A DNA stretch of 17,558 nucleotides from Smittium mucronatum (taxonomy: Eukaryota > Kickxellomycota > Harpellomycetes > Harpellales > Legeriomycetaceae): positions 1 through 17,558 of the forward strand of contig LSSL01000572.1 of assembly GCA_001953115.1 (NCBI GenBank). The letters run 5' to 3'. The notes under the pieces are model-generated. The model made no database searches. It was given only the letters and a program-made list of their open reading frames with translations, and had not been told where the DNA came from. Numbering within the stretch: position 1 is the first letter of the stretch; every line of letters starts with the position of its first letter. This document shows, piece after piece, positions 1 through 8,925 of the stretch. The translations under genes were made by a program, and so were the position numbers.

Positions 1-466
1 TTTTTTTTCAGTTATGAATATTCAATTTTATTTGTCTAAAAAAATATCCGAAAATTATTTATGGTATAATTTGTAATATTTTGATTTTTTGATCACTTTT
101 TCAAATATTTTCGAAAACCTAACCATTTTTGCAAATTACCCTTTATTTTATGTATTACTATTTTTAGAACAGCTAATGGTAATTAACTTACCATCGTAGT
201 TACTCGTTCCATTACCAATTGAATTAAGCCAATTTTTTCTTATTGATTTGTTCACCAAAATAATTAAAGTTTTGGTTAATTTCTACATTTCCTATTTAGG
301 AAGGTAGTAAGAATTTAATAGTAAAGCTTCTGAATTAACAAAGAATCTCCCATATAGAAGCCTTGATTATAATAATTTTTAAATTTTTTTTCCTTACAAA
401 ATTATTAAAAGAAAATGTTTTTTTTTTCCCACAAATAATAACTTAGCTTTTTTAGGGCATTAAAAG

Positions 467-670
467 CTAAGTCTTAGGCTTATGTAGTGTCGAGATCGCG
501 GGACTGCTATATTTCCGGCTCTGAAAGGGACTTCCCTTAACCGGGGATAATCCCTGGTAAGGTTTAGTCAGATCATTGATGAGAGGGTAAAAGTGAGAGC
601 TCCTACCCTCCTCGTAGTCGGCACCATCAATTGGAGGCATGTGGATGAAAGAGGTGGGTGAGTAAGACAT
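467..670 (-). other. Open-frame island, possible coding remnant
   Basis: An ATG-initiated 67-codon frame lies on the minus strand in a patch clearly richer in GC than its surroundings. The predicted peptide has a mixed composition (Pro, Gly, Asp, Glu, His, Tyr), unlike the Lys/Asn/Ile/Phe-rich peptides that chance frames give in this DNA. I do not recognise it. It could be a piece of a mobile-element ORF, a first exon, or chance. No partner exon, terminal repeat or flanking duplication was found. Confidence 0.2.
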
Positions 671-1117
671 ATTGGATGTTTAAGATTTAATTATTAAATA
701 TAGAATGGTTTTTCGGTACTATCGGGGTCAGGTTTATTTAATTGACAACACACTAAGATTTAAATTAAATAATACAAGACTAATTTAATATTTATGTATG
801 TTTATTATAATATAAACTACTTAACTATAAGGGAATTTTTAATAACTAAAAATTGATTGTAAGTGCGATATTCTTCTTTTTCCGACGTCGGCAATCCTTT
901 AAATATCTTCTTCCATTCCGCTCTAGATTACAGCTTAAGGTTTTCTTTAATTAATTCTGCGGGGAGAGTTATTTCTTTATTTTATTTTTATTTTTTTTAT
1001 ATGCTCAACAAAAGCTCTGTCATGCGATATAATTAATAGCATGTTCGATTAACAACTATAGGTTAAGTAATTATGAGGGGGAAATTAACCATGCGGTTTT
1101 AGATTTCCGCCTGTCCT

Positions 1118-1435
1118 TTATTTCTCCAACTTCTGGTTAAAGCATTTTGCGGACCAAATTCCATTAGTATCTGCTAAGAGTTTGACTTCGGGTTTTTGCC
1201 CGGGACTTATGGCCAGTCTGGTCAAAATATTTCTCACTACAGATTTATACGAAAATCTGCCAATTATTTCTATAGTCAAATTTTGACCAGTCCAGAGGCT
1301 ACCAAAGTGCCTCTGCCCCCCAAACCACTGGGTAATCTTGGTTATCAAAGATGACCAAATCACCCGACAGTAGTCTTTAGAACTGTAATCAGAGCTGAGA
1401 ATCTTATTTGATTGGTCAATGTGATTTGGCCGGAT
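1118..1435 (-). other. Open frame without ATG, possible coding relic
   Basis: The minus strand stays open for about 105 codons, between a TAA at about 1436-1438 and a stop at 1118. It contains no ATG. The peptide is rich in Trp, Gly, Arg and Thr, so it looks more protein-like than the local background, and the DNA is more GC-rich than its flanks. No family was recognised. The same bases form several perfect hairpins, so the composition could instead reflect a structured RNA or a repeat. Alternatives are an internal exon, a degraded transposon ORF, or chance. Confidence 0.2.
1218..1315. repeat. Nested hairpin cluster
   Basis: Three perfect stems lie in 98 bp. An 11-bp stem pairs 1218-1228 (CTGGTCAAAAT) with 1280-1290. 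A 7-bp hairpin nests inside it, 1240-1246 (CAGATTT) with 1253-1259. A third 7-bp hairpin follows directly, 1293-1299 (CAGAGGC) with 1309-1315, with a 9-nt loop. The pairing is read directly from the sequence. Whether it is transcribed is unknown. Confidence 0.6.
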
Positions 1436-1489
1436 TTAAAAAATCTAATTGGTCAATGCTTAAAACCGATTGATTTCTGAGCTCTGATT
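1387..1489. repeat. Imperfect inverted repeat with internal direct repeat
   Basis: AATCAGAGCTGAGA at 1387-1400 is the reverse complement of 1476-1489 at 13 of 14 positions. Between the arms, ATTGGTCAATG occurs twice as a direct repeat (1411-1421 and 1448-1458). The arrangement could be a small non-autonomous element relic, but no target-site duplication was identified. Confidence 0.5.
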
Positions 1490-2700
1490 TCCATGATATG
1501 GCAGATTAATTAGCGCAAAAAGAGTTTTGCCTATAAAAGTTGCCTACTTCCTTTCTAGTAAAAATCTCAATTTGTACTAATATGTTTTTTATTCGCTTAA
1601 AATACTAGGCGATGCAAATGATAATTGCTGAAAGTCCAAACTTGGAAAATTTACCACAAATTTTAAAACTAAACATAGTTATTAAGCCAATAGTACGCTT
1701 TTGAATAACAAATCTGTAAGACCTTGCGGAACGAATGAACGGTCTTAAAAAGGATCTCTCATATGAAACATAATGTAGAGCATATTTTTCTAATTAGGAA
1801 ACTATTTTTAAATATTTGGCACAGTTATCAGAAAATGTGATTAATGAAAATATGATGTTATTTTTTTAGCGACGAGGCTAAATTAATGTAAAGTTATTGG
1901 ATAACAGCACTTTAAGCAGTTTATACGACTTCTGAATCTTACATTTAGCATAAAATCTGAAATCAATAATTCCGCCTTTTCGGCTTATTAAGCCTTTATT
2001 AGATTTTTGTTGCAGTGGATCGTTTATGGAAAGGAGGCCGGATTATGGAAACGCAGAAATGAAAAATTCATCACTAAATTTTGATTTTAAAGCACACTAA
2101 TCTTGAGAAAGACCTTTGGTTCTCGAAGAACACTACAGAATATTGAATTTAATCAATAATAAGCGAAAGTCGGTTGGTTTGATTAACCAAAGGCCCCGAG
2201 CTCGGTTTTAATACTCAGCACCCTTCATCCACCCCAAGACAGCCTCAGAAAAAAGGCAGCTTTAAAAATGCTAGGCTATGTCTATTTGGCTGGTAGATAT
2301 ATATTTATACTTCTTTTTAGTATACAAACTTTATTACTAATCAAATCATTAGGATCGAATCAGCCAATAGGCTGAAGTAAAGCTTGATGGGCATATACCA
2401 ATTGCTGAGAGGATCTCGGGATTCAGAACAGTGGTTAAAAAAAACACTGAATAATGGATCCAATAATTATAATAGGGAGTGGAAATCACAGATTTGTTAA
2501 ATTCAAACAAATAGCTTATAATCGAATGCAGATAATTCCCAACTATTTCTTTAGACTTCATTTTAAAAATATTATTTGTGTTAATTTAGAACTTTTTAAA
2601 TATACTCTGCCCTGAATTTAAATATCGTAACATTTTAATTACTTATACATATCCCTGCTCGCATGCCTGTAACTATATATTAGGGAAATTGAATACTAAG

Positions 2701-4245
2701 ATGAGCATGAAAACGAAAAATCCTCCTTATCCTAATTATGAATTGCTCAAAGTGGTAGCCTTAAATCTCCTCCATCAATTTCCCAACATAATGATGCCTA
2801 TTCGAATACCAGAGTTTATTTACAAGCTAAAGCACAAAAAATTCCCCAAATATTTCCTGGACTCTTTCCTTGCTGCGGGCATTGATTGTCTAAATGAAGG
2901 AAGGTTCAAGCCCTATAGACGATACAATGTCAAATTTGCTTTATCCGCTATCAAAAGAATTGAAAAAGTCAAAGATTATTCTGACCCCCTTTTGATTTGG
3001 TCCTCTGTATTTTTAGCTCTTTTTCATTTTAAATTTCCCGAAACTAACGAATACTTTAAAGCTGATAACATATTTAGGATGGCAATAAAAAAGTCTAGAA
3101 TATACAAAATGGATAATAAAAGAACCATAGGCAAGAATGAAAGTTCTGACCACCAAGAATTTAAGAGGCGTGTATGGTGGGCTTACTTTATCCAGAGGAG
3201 CATAACCAATATTGTGGGTTCTGGGTTTCCTGTAATACCCACTCAAGACATTCAGGTTAATTATCCTACGGATGATTTCAAATATAAATACGGAGGTTTT
3301 GTTGAGGATATAGACCCCGAATTAGAAAAGTTGAACTACATGGCAAATAATTCTCCCAGTGAATTCCTACCCTCTGACCGCTTTTCTTTTATAGTCAAAG
3401 TGCAAATATTTTTTTCAAGAATGCAAAGGGTTACGGGAAATAGATGGCTTAAAACTCGAAATCATAATTTAGTAGAAAGTAGAATAGCTTTCTCTTCAAG
3501 GTCCCTAAAGATAATAAAAAACACAATAGATAAATACTACAGCAGTGAAGTTCTTTTAAAATCAAAAGATTATTACAAGACCCTGAAGGGATTTGATTTA
3601 CTAAAAAACGTCGAGCCCATGTTAATGGCATATCTTCTGAAACATACCTATTATGTCATGAGCGTGATCTTGAATGGATCTGAATTGGTCAGGATCAATG
3701 GTGATCTAGTAGGTCCAAAAAGAATTAAACTAGCAAAATTATTAATCTTGGATTCTGCTTTCAAATCTTACTCTTTATTTAAATGGGGAGAAGAAAACAT
3801 CCCAGAAGATACATATTCTTCTGCAGCATTGTGGAAGTTTGTTCCAGCTTCTGTGTTCTTAAGCTATATATATGCTTTGGATGGAGTAGCATCTATTCAA
3901 TGCCGTAGCATTTTTGAAGATCTTGTCCATTCGATCAAAATAGCCAGTGATAAAAGTTTTACACTGAAATATATATACGTTCTACTTTATAATATATTCG
4001 CATTGAAAAACGAGTCATACATCAAAAATAGCGGGCTAAAAGAATTTTCGTTATTAATGAAACCTTATGCTGTGACAAAACATGACTTGCAACCATGGCT
4101 GATTCCCAAATACTCTACATTCTTTAAATATGGATGTTGTCTAGATGGAAACATATCTACATTAGACGTAAAAACATACTTGTTTCCTCAGCTCACATCA
4201 GAATGTAGTTCCAAAAGGAAGAGAAGCGATAATGTAGATTATTAA
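2701..4245 (+). CDS. Fungal-specific transcription factor domain protein lacking a visible zinc cluster
   Basis: This 514-residue protein has the middle-homology (Fungal_trans, PF04082-type) region of fungal zinc-cluster regulators. It begins with a Pro/Tyr-Asn-Tyr-Glu-Leu-Leu segment and a helical stretch ('FLDSFLAAGIDCL'). At about residues 155-159 it carries the hallmark RRVWW, followed by 'VIPTQDIQVNYPTDD', the typical substrate of this domain's conserved loop. A basic KRKR near the C terminus could be a nuclear localisation signal. The closest relative in view is the regulator at 11248-13930. No Cys6 DNA-binding motif is encoded here or on this strand upstream. ATG 2701 is the first ATG in frame; the frame stays open back to a stop at 2587, and an AG at 2682-2683 could be a splice acceptor, so a 5' exon outside or hidden in the window is possible. 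It converges with the DUF1295 gene, leaving 195 bp between stops, with AATAAA-like sequence just after its own stop. The family is confident; the function and targets are unknown. Confidence 0.8.
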   Translation: MSMKTKNPPYPNYELLKVVALNLLHQFPNIMMPIRIPEFIYKLKHKKFPKYFLDSFLAAGIDCLNEGRFKPYRRYNVKFALSAIKRIEKVKDYSDPLLIWSSVFLALFHFKFPETNEYFKADNIFRMAIKKSRIYKMDNKRTIGKNESSDHQEFKRRVWWAYFIQRSITNIVGSGFPVIPTQDIQVNYPTDDFKYKYGGFVEDIDPELEKLNYMANNSPSEFLPSDRFSFIVKVQIFFSRMQRVTGNRWLKTRNHNLVESRIAFSSRSLKIIKNTIDKYYSSEVLLKSKDYYKTLKGFDLLKNVEPMLMAYLLKHTYYVMSVILNGSELVRINGDLVGPKRIKLAKLLILDSAFKSYSLFKWGEENIPEDTYSSAALWKFVPASVFLSYIYALDGVASIQCRSIFEDLVHSIKIASDKSFTLKYIYVLLYNIFALKNESYIKNSGLKEFSLLMKPYAVTKHDLQPWLIPKYSTFFKYGCCLDGNISTLDVKTYLFPQLTSECSSKRKRSDNVDY

Positions 4246-4440
4246 AAAATTTAACCCATATAAAATAAAATAAATATGTTAATAGCATATTGCATTTATT
4301 GATTATCTTTTTTGATGAAAGGAGGATGCTCTCTTTAAAAAAAATATATTCTAATTAAAAAGGTTCAAGCATAAAAAAATCTCCAACTTTAACTAATATA
4401 GATTGCCTGAAAGAATACGAATGAAAATAAAACTAAAATT

Positions 4441-5588
4441 CTAATCGGATTTATATGAAATTTTTTGGCTAAACCAGGGTATAACTTTAGAAGTTTTTTT
4501 CTGGTATTCGGCATATTTGGGATACTTGGAGGCTGTAATTTTTTCGGTCATATCAGTGCTTGCTAAGAAAAGGGTTATTAAAGATAGAGACCCGATAATA
4601 TAGTCGTAGCTTACAGAGGGGAAGAATCCACTAGCGACACTAATGCAGTATATGCCGATAGATAACCACAGCAACTGTTCGCAAAAGAAGTTTGGGTGTC
4701 TTGAGAGCCTAAATAAACCAGAATGAATGAACCCAACTTCGTATTTGAAGTCAATTTTTTTTGGTCGAGTAGATGAAGACGAGTTCTTTTTTTTGAGATA
4801 TAGATATTTCGCAGTTTGGTAGTTCCATTGCTGCTGATCAGACAAGGCTTCAATGGCGATAATTAGCAAAAGATATATAAACACAATGTAATCCAAGGTA
4901 GTGAGAGGGGATGCAAACGCCTTATCAGTAACGTACAAGAGGTGGACAGGAAAGGTAATGGACATAAGGAGGAGCATCTGAGCAATAGAAATGAAGAACA
5001 GATTCAACAGTTCCCATAAAATTGGATGGTTTACAAAAGCCTTTACGTATTCCCAGCGGTAATCTTCAGAGTCGAGCGAATAACCACCTCTTCTGTAAAA
5101 GTTGTATGTCAGTCTGATTCCCCAAATTATTATTATTAAGGAGACATAAAATGTTCTTGATTCAAGCAAATTTCCTATTTTAATCCCAAAAAGTAAAATT
5201 TAAGTAAATAAAAAAAAACACATTTCAGATTTATTTTTAGATAAATTAATATAAACGCTAAATTTTTGCAAAAAAAGTAATAGAAGAACATACCATGGAG
5301 GGAGTTATTCATGTAGGCTATATAGATTGCAGCAAAGGAAGGGGGGGCAATTGACCACAATCTGTCGACGTACGAATAGTTGCGCTTTTTGGATTTTCCA
5401 ACAGGGATTAGGGACATAACCCAAGTAAATACAATGAAAATGATACAAATAGCAGAATTGACGATAAAGGGATTCATGGAATTGAAAGCGTAGTTCAAGT
5501 ACCCTAAGCCATACCCACTGTGAATGTTTTTAGAGCTGAGATCTGAAAAGAACTTTTGATATTCAGAATAAACACTAATACTAGTCAT
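4441..5588 (-). CDS. DUF1295 / steroid 5-alpha-reductase-like membrane protein (two exons)
   Basis: Exon 1 is 5588-5294 and exon 2 is 5174-4441. The intron, 5293-5175 (119 nt, GTATGT...AATAG), splits a glycine codon, and joining the exons gives 342 residues. Family hallmarks appear in order: SYVDRLW (about 71-78), WGIRLTYNFYRRGGY (116-130), EDYRW (135-139), a DQQQW motif (211-215), and SRHPNFFCEQ (256-265). The last is the polar motif shared by DUF1295, steroid 5-alpha-reductase and isoprenylcysteine methyltransferase-type membrane enzymes. Six or seven hydrophobic segments are visible, so the protein is an integral membrane protein, probably in the ER or another endomembrane. By family it may reduce or modify a lipid or sterol using NADPH, but no substrate can be assigned. 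Start ATG 5588 is the first in frame that gives a sensible N terminus. A TATA-like stretch lies at 5801-5810. The splice is well supported, because it restores the expected residues before the conserved Leu-Thr-Tyr-Asn block. Confidence 0.85.
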
Positions 5589-6335
5589 TTTATGTACCTG
5601 TAGAAGTGATTGTTTTTTTTTTACAAGATAAAAAGTATTGGAACGGATATGTTTATAAAAAAAAAGAGAAATATAATTTCTATTAGAATAAGGGTATAAG
5701 AGGTGTGTACTGGAATCAAGTATTGAAACTTTATATTATGTTTTGAATAGGGAATGATGAAAGTATTGAAGAAAGATACACAAAAATGGGATCAGGCTTG
5801 GCTTTATATAAGTGCGACGAAAAATGGATTATTGGAACAAATGCACAGATTTATTTGCCAAGCATCTTAAATAAATGGGGTTTCCCTATTGACGAAAGTT
5901 CAGGAACATAACCAAAACGTCCACTAACCCTTCGCCCACACAACTCCAGCTATTGCTATTGCCTTTTATATTAAGCCTATGGGCGCTTTCTCTCTCCAAC
6001 AATTTCCATTTCGCTGTTATTTATGCATAATTAATTGGTCGCAATCCTTATCGCTTAATGGACTGATCAAATTACATTGATTCAAAAATAGCGCTCACTA
6101 TTAGCTAATCGGTTTAAAAAAATAAAAGGTTCGCATATACGTGTTTAGGTGATTTATTGGTATGTGCTCAGATGACGATGTTTAATGCACGCTTATTAGC
6201 CGAATATACAACGCCAAGCCAAATTAAGCTGTCATCCAGTGACTGGTTTATTTACGCTAGCGAGAACAAACAAAAGGCTTTGAGCAAGGCTCCGTTCCTA
6301 TAGGGAAAATTAATGAGCAATCTATGGATTGAAAT

Positions 6336-6369
6336 GAGCCCTTTCAGTACCGGTATAGCAAAAATGGGG
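6336..6369 (-). repeat. Dispersed ~40-bp repeat, divergent copy
   Basis: Read on the minus strand this copy contains CCATTTTTGC, then TACCGGTACTGAAAGGGCTC. It resembles the copies at 14399-14436 and 15750-15788, sharing the CCATTTTT block and the CTGAAAGGG core. It is isolated from the main cluster by about 8 kb. The alignment is by eye. Confidence 0.35.
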
Positions 6370-6680
6370 TTCTTTATTTTTATCAATGATGCAGCTAGGT
6401 TGATAAGGACTGTATCGCATAGAATAAACTAAGGAGCTAGACTAATCGAAATTGATAATCTGCAAATTTAGGTGAGAGTCAAATATTTGGGAGCAAGAAA
6501 AGAGTCTAAAAACCAAGAAATAGAAATCCCTGTTTAAAAAAAAGGAAATTGATCTCAACTCTATAACCACATGCTAGTTATACTGTGCCATCATTATTAG
6601 CGAGTATAATTGCTTCTTAATTTGTACAAAAGACATTTTTACACAATGTTGGGTACATCGTTTTGGTTGAAAAGTACATA

Positions 6681-6704
6681 ACCCAAAATTTATCTATTTT
6701 GGGT
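6681..6704. repeat. Perfect 9-bp hairpin
   Basis: ACCCAAAAT (6681-6689) and ATTTTGGGT (6696-6704) form a perfect stem with a 6-nt loop. TTGGGTAC also occurs just upstream (6649-6656) and overlaps the right arm. The hairpin lies about 100 bp before the possible start codon at 6801, so it could be an operator-like site. That role is speculation. Confidence 0.5.
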
Positions 6705-6800
6705 ACTTTGGGAACCCTTATCGAGAGTGTATAAAAAAGCTAGACCAAAACCAGTTAATTAATCTCATTTAGACAAAGATTCTCTTACAAAATAAACAAA

Positions 6801-6962
6801 ATGGCTGTATCAAAGGGTATAGAACATATGGTTTGATAGATATTCGGACTGTTTATTTGCTGAATGTTTGGGCCAAACCACTTTAATTTGTTGTTTGGTT
6901 TATAGGTAATAGCACCTAGTCATAAGCCGCTTTTCACTAACGGCTTTAAGAGTTCTGCGTAA
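6801..6962 (+). CDS. Possible tiny spliced ORF with promoter-like upstream
   Basis: A TATA-like GTATAAAAAAG (6729-6739) lies about 70 bp before ATG 6801, which sits in a favourable context (AACAAAATGGCT). After 16 nt a GTATAG donor could splice to the AG at 6911-6912, an intron of 96 nt with a T-rich 3' end. Exon 2 then runs to TAA at 6960-6962, giving a 21-residue peptide starting MAVSK. The first acceptor, AG at 6904-6905, would create an early stop. The peptide is not recognised. It could be a micropeptide, the decayed 5' end of an expressed gene, or chance. The start context is the strongest part of the case. Confidence 0.2.
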
Positions 6963-7290
6963 AAAAAAAACACGGTTTTAAGTAATACAAAACTCCAAAT
7001 GTTACTTTTATTTTTCCTTTTCCATACCAACAAGTGCCCCTCTTACAAAAAAAAAGCTTATACTTCTTTTACCCTTCCTCTCTTTTACAAACTATTCACC
7101 CCAAAATTACCTAAGCCCCAAATTTCTTTAAAATTACTAACTCTACATTACTAACCAAACTATATTGTGGATCATTGGCTGTGCAGTTATATGGAAAACG
7201 TATACAAAACAGCAAAATAATTTTTTGGGGGGAAATCACGTCTATTGATTAGAGTGTCTGGACCAATTGAGTTAGGAGCCCAATTGTCCA

Positions 7291-7380
7291 TCGATATGAG
7301 ATCAAATAGATTATATTATTTTTTTTGACGCAGAGTTGAGATCATATAGATTTTTAGCGCAGAGCTGAGATCAACTAGAC
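7291..7380 (+). repeat. Short degenerate tandem repeat (GAGATCA units)
   Basis: GAGATCA occurs at 7298-7304, 7338-7344 and 7367-7373. The last two sit in a longer shared unit (GCAGAG, T or C, TGAGATCA), and the first two are followed by similar AT-rich ATAGATT tails. Spacing is irregular (40 and 29 bp), so this is a degenerate cluster and not a clean satellite. Confidence 0.45.
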
Positions 7381-7931
7381 GAATAAATAAATTAGCGGCG
7401 ATGAGTGAAAAAGTGGCGAGGTTAGGGAAGATTTTATTACTGCCATGTGGTGGTTATCTAGGTTGTTTTCTTTTCCATTAGCCCATACAGGTTTTATTAT
7501 TTACATCTGCAAAAATAAGTCTTTATTTTTTATCCAAATTCTGCTTTTGAGCTCATACCCATAACTCATTTCACTGTAATGAGTAATTTTCCACGCAACT
7601 CCCTAATGCCATGATCGATACCAATATTCAACAAATTCTGTGCAAACAGATTGTAAAATTATAATTGTGATACCAAATTTTAATTGATTGGAGAGAGCCC
7701 GAGGTGATATTAGTTAAATGCAAAGAAAAAAAAGAGGGAGAAAGAAGCAATGGAAGAAAAGAAGCATTTATAAAAGCGATTAATAAATTACGAGAAATTT
7801 CATGTGAAATAAAGTTTTAAAAAAAAGCGCCAGTAATCATCCGGAAAAGTATCCGGCTGTGAGCACCGAAAAGAGTTGCTCTACAATCTTGAATCTATAT
7901 AATGGGGGTGACGTGTAACTCTATATGTAAA

Positions 7932-8531
7932 TCATTTTTTGTCCGCATCAGCAGGCTTTACATCTGCACTAGTTGCCTTATCATCAGCACCAGTAGTCTT
8001 TCCTTCGGATTCACTTGATGCCTTAGCTTCAGCTTCATGGCGAGCAATGTTTTGCATATACTCGATCTGGACTCTTTCAAAAGCCCGGACAACCTTGGCC
8101 TGTAAGTAGAGTGAGCCTCCGTCCTTTGGATCATTCATTTTAAATAAATGTTCGTATTTCTAAAACACAATTTATTTTCAAAAAAAAGAAAAAAAGAGGT
8201 TAACAAAGATAGAGTTTTCCCCTTTATATCAATCTAATTTTCAGGACCATAATAATCTAAAATGTAAAATAAAAAGAGTGTAGGTTACCTCCCGTATTTT
8301 ATCCATATCTTTGATTTCATCAACGTTTAAAATTTTGACTGATTCATCAAGTGCGATTCCGGTTTTACGAGTCATTTCGTCTTTTGATGTTTCTCCGGTC
8401 TTTGCATTCCCAGCTGCTGCTCGGGCTGCAGCTGAATTTGCATTCGCTTGCTTGATCGCATCCTTAAAAGCCTGCCCCAGTATCTTCCCCCCAATGATTA
8501 TCATTTGCGCTATTGCTTTTGGTGCCGACAT
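7932..8531 (-). CDS. PAM16: PAM16/TIM16, mitochondrial import motor J-like subunit (two exons)
   Basis: Exon 1 is 8531-8289 and exon 2 is 8159-7932. The phase-0 intron, 8288-8160 (129 nt, GTAACC...TTTTAG), joins IRE to KYEHLFK. The spliced protein has 156 residues. PAM16 is the J-like partner of PAM18/TIM14 in the presequence-translocase motor on the matrix side of the inner membrane, where it controls stimulation of mtHsp70. Visible hallmarks are the N-terminal hydrophobic segment ([12 protein letters not shown], about 11-22), the J-like domain from [13 protein letters not shown] (58-70) through KYEHLFK, and the signature [18 protein letters not shown] (90-107). The HPD tripeptide of true J proteins is absent at the expected place, as is normal for PAM16. 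Beyond about residue 115 is a hydrophilic tail with repeated Ala-Asp-X-Lys motifs that makes the protein somewhat longer than many family members. ATG 8531 gives the expected N terminus directly. Confidence 0.92.
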
Positions 8532-8885
8532 CTTTTTAATACGAAACCGACTTTTTTCTTTCTGCCTTTATCCAATACTAAACTGAAAAAAAAAAAAAAA
8601 GAGTTTTCAAGCTTTCCTCGGTTTTGCAAATAAAAAATAAGAGATGATAATAAATTTGGAAGCCTCCTTGTGATTTTTTTTCACTATTAAAAAATCAAAC
8701 TTGAGAATTCCGTTCGCTGATAATGAAATCTCTATAAAAAAAAAAGTTGTACTTTAACCTCTACTAATAAAAAAAAAAAGTAGAATCTACATCAAAGTTC
8801 CATTCATTTCGTAAATATCCTTTGATCTGATCTGATCCAATAAAAATCGCCAACATTAAGCTTCTAATGAATCCCTAAAAATCAG

Positions 8886-8925
8886 CCTATTAGTAACAAA
8901 TAAGAAGTAATAGTTGACTAATAGG
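8886..8925. repeat. Perfect 9-bp inverted repeat before a T-rich run
   Basis: CCTATTAGT (8886-8894) pairs perfectly with ACTAATAGG (8917-8925) across a 22-nt loop. The pairing extends imperfectly outward (AGCC with GGGGCT) and inward (AAC with GTT). A T-rich stretch follows on the plus strand. It could be a small element relic or a transcribed hairpin; there is no further evidence. Confidence 0.45.

Larger units (their letters stand above)
1..2588. other. Gene-poor upstream region
   Basis: No gene with recognisable domains was found on either strand. The sequence is AT-rich with poly-A/T runs, plus islands of higher GC at about 480-660 and 1080-1330 that stay open on the minus strand (listed separately). 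I read the plus strand here for the six-cysteine pattern that could supply a DNA-binding exon for the gene at 2701, and found none. Small palindromes occur, for example a perfect 10-bp palindrome CCGAGCTCGG at 2195-2204 and a 9-bp inverted repeat at 2113-2121 / 2185-2193. Confidence 0.6.
5589..7931. other. Intergenic region between DUF1295 and PAM16 genes
   Basis: No protein family was recognised in these 2.3 kb. Contents are a TATA-like stretch at 5801-5810 that could serve the DUF1295 gene, a 38-codon ATG frame on the plus strand near 5760-5870 (opposite strand to that gene, probably chance), one copy of the dispersed repeat at 6336-6369, a hairpin at 6681-6704, a promoter-like start at 6729-6816, and a short degenerate repeat at 7291-7380. 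Confidence 0.6.

Noticed and set aside
2341..2370. GATTCGATCC on the minus strand, like a tRNA T-loop
   Set aside because: The flanking bases do not pair into a T stem, and no anticodon arm or A box is present at the right distance.
2349..2561. 70-codon minus-strand frame upstream of the 2701 gene
   Set aside because: The composition is background-like, no motifs were seen, and it is divergent to the gene without its own promoter-like sequence.
3013..3631. Minus-strand frames inside the 2701-4245 gene
   Set aside because: They are shadows of the well-supported plus-strand coding frame.
5756..5872. 38-codon plus-strand ATG frame upstream of the DUF1295 gene
   Set aside because: It is short, has no homologue that I recognise and no splice continuation. 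It overlaps the likely promoter of the opposite-strand gene.
7126..7252. About 45-codon plus-strand open stretch without ATG
   Set aside because: It has no start codon, no clear acceptor in frame and no recognisable motif. It is of chance length for this base composition.
8311..8633. Two plus-strand frames of 91 and 61 codons
   Set aside because: Both are antisense shadows of PAM16 exon 1.
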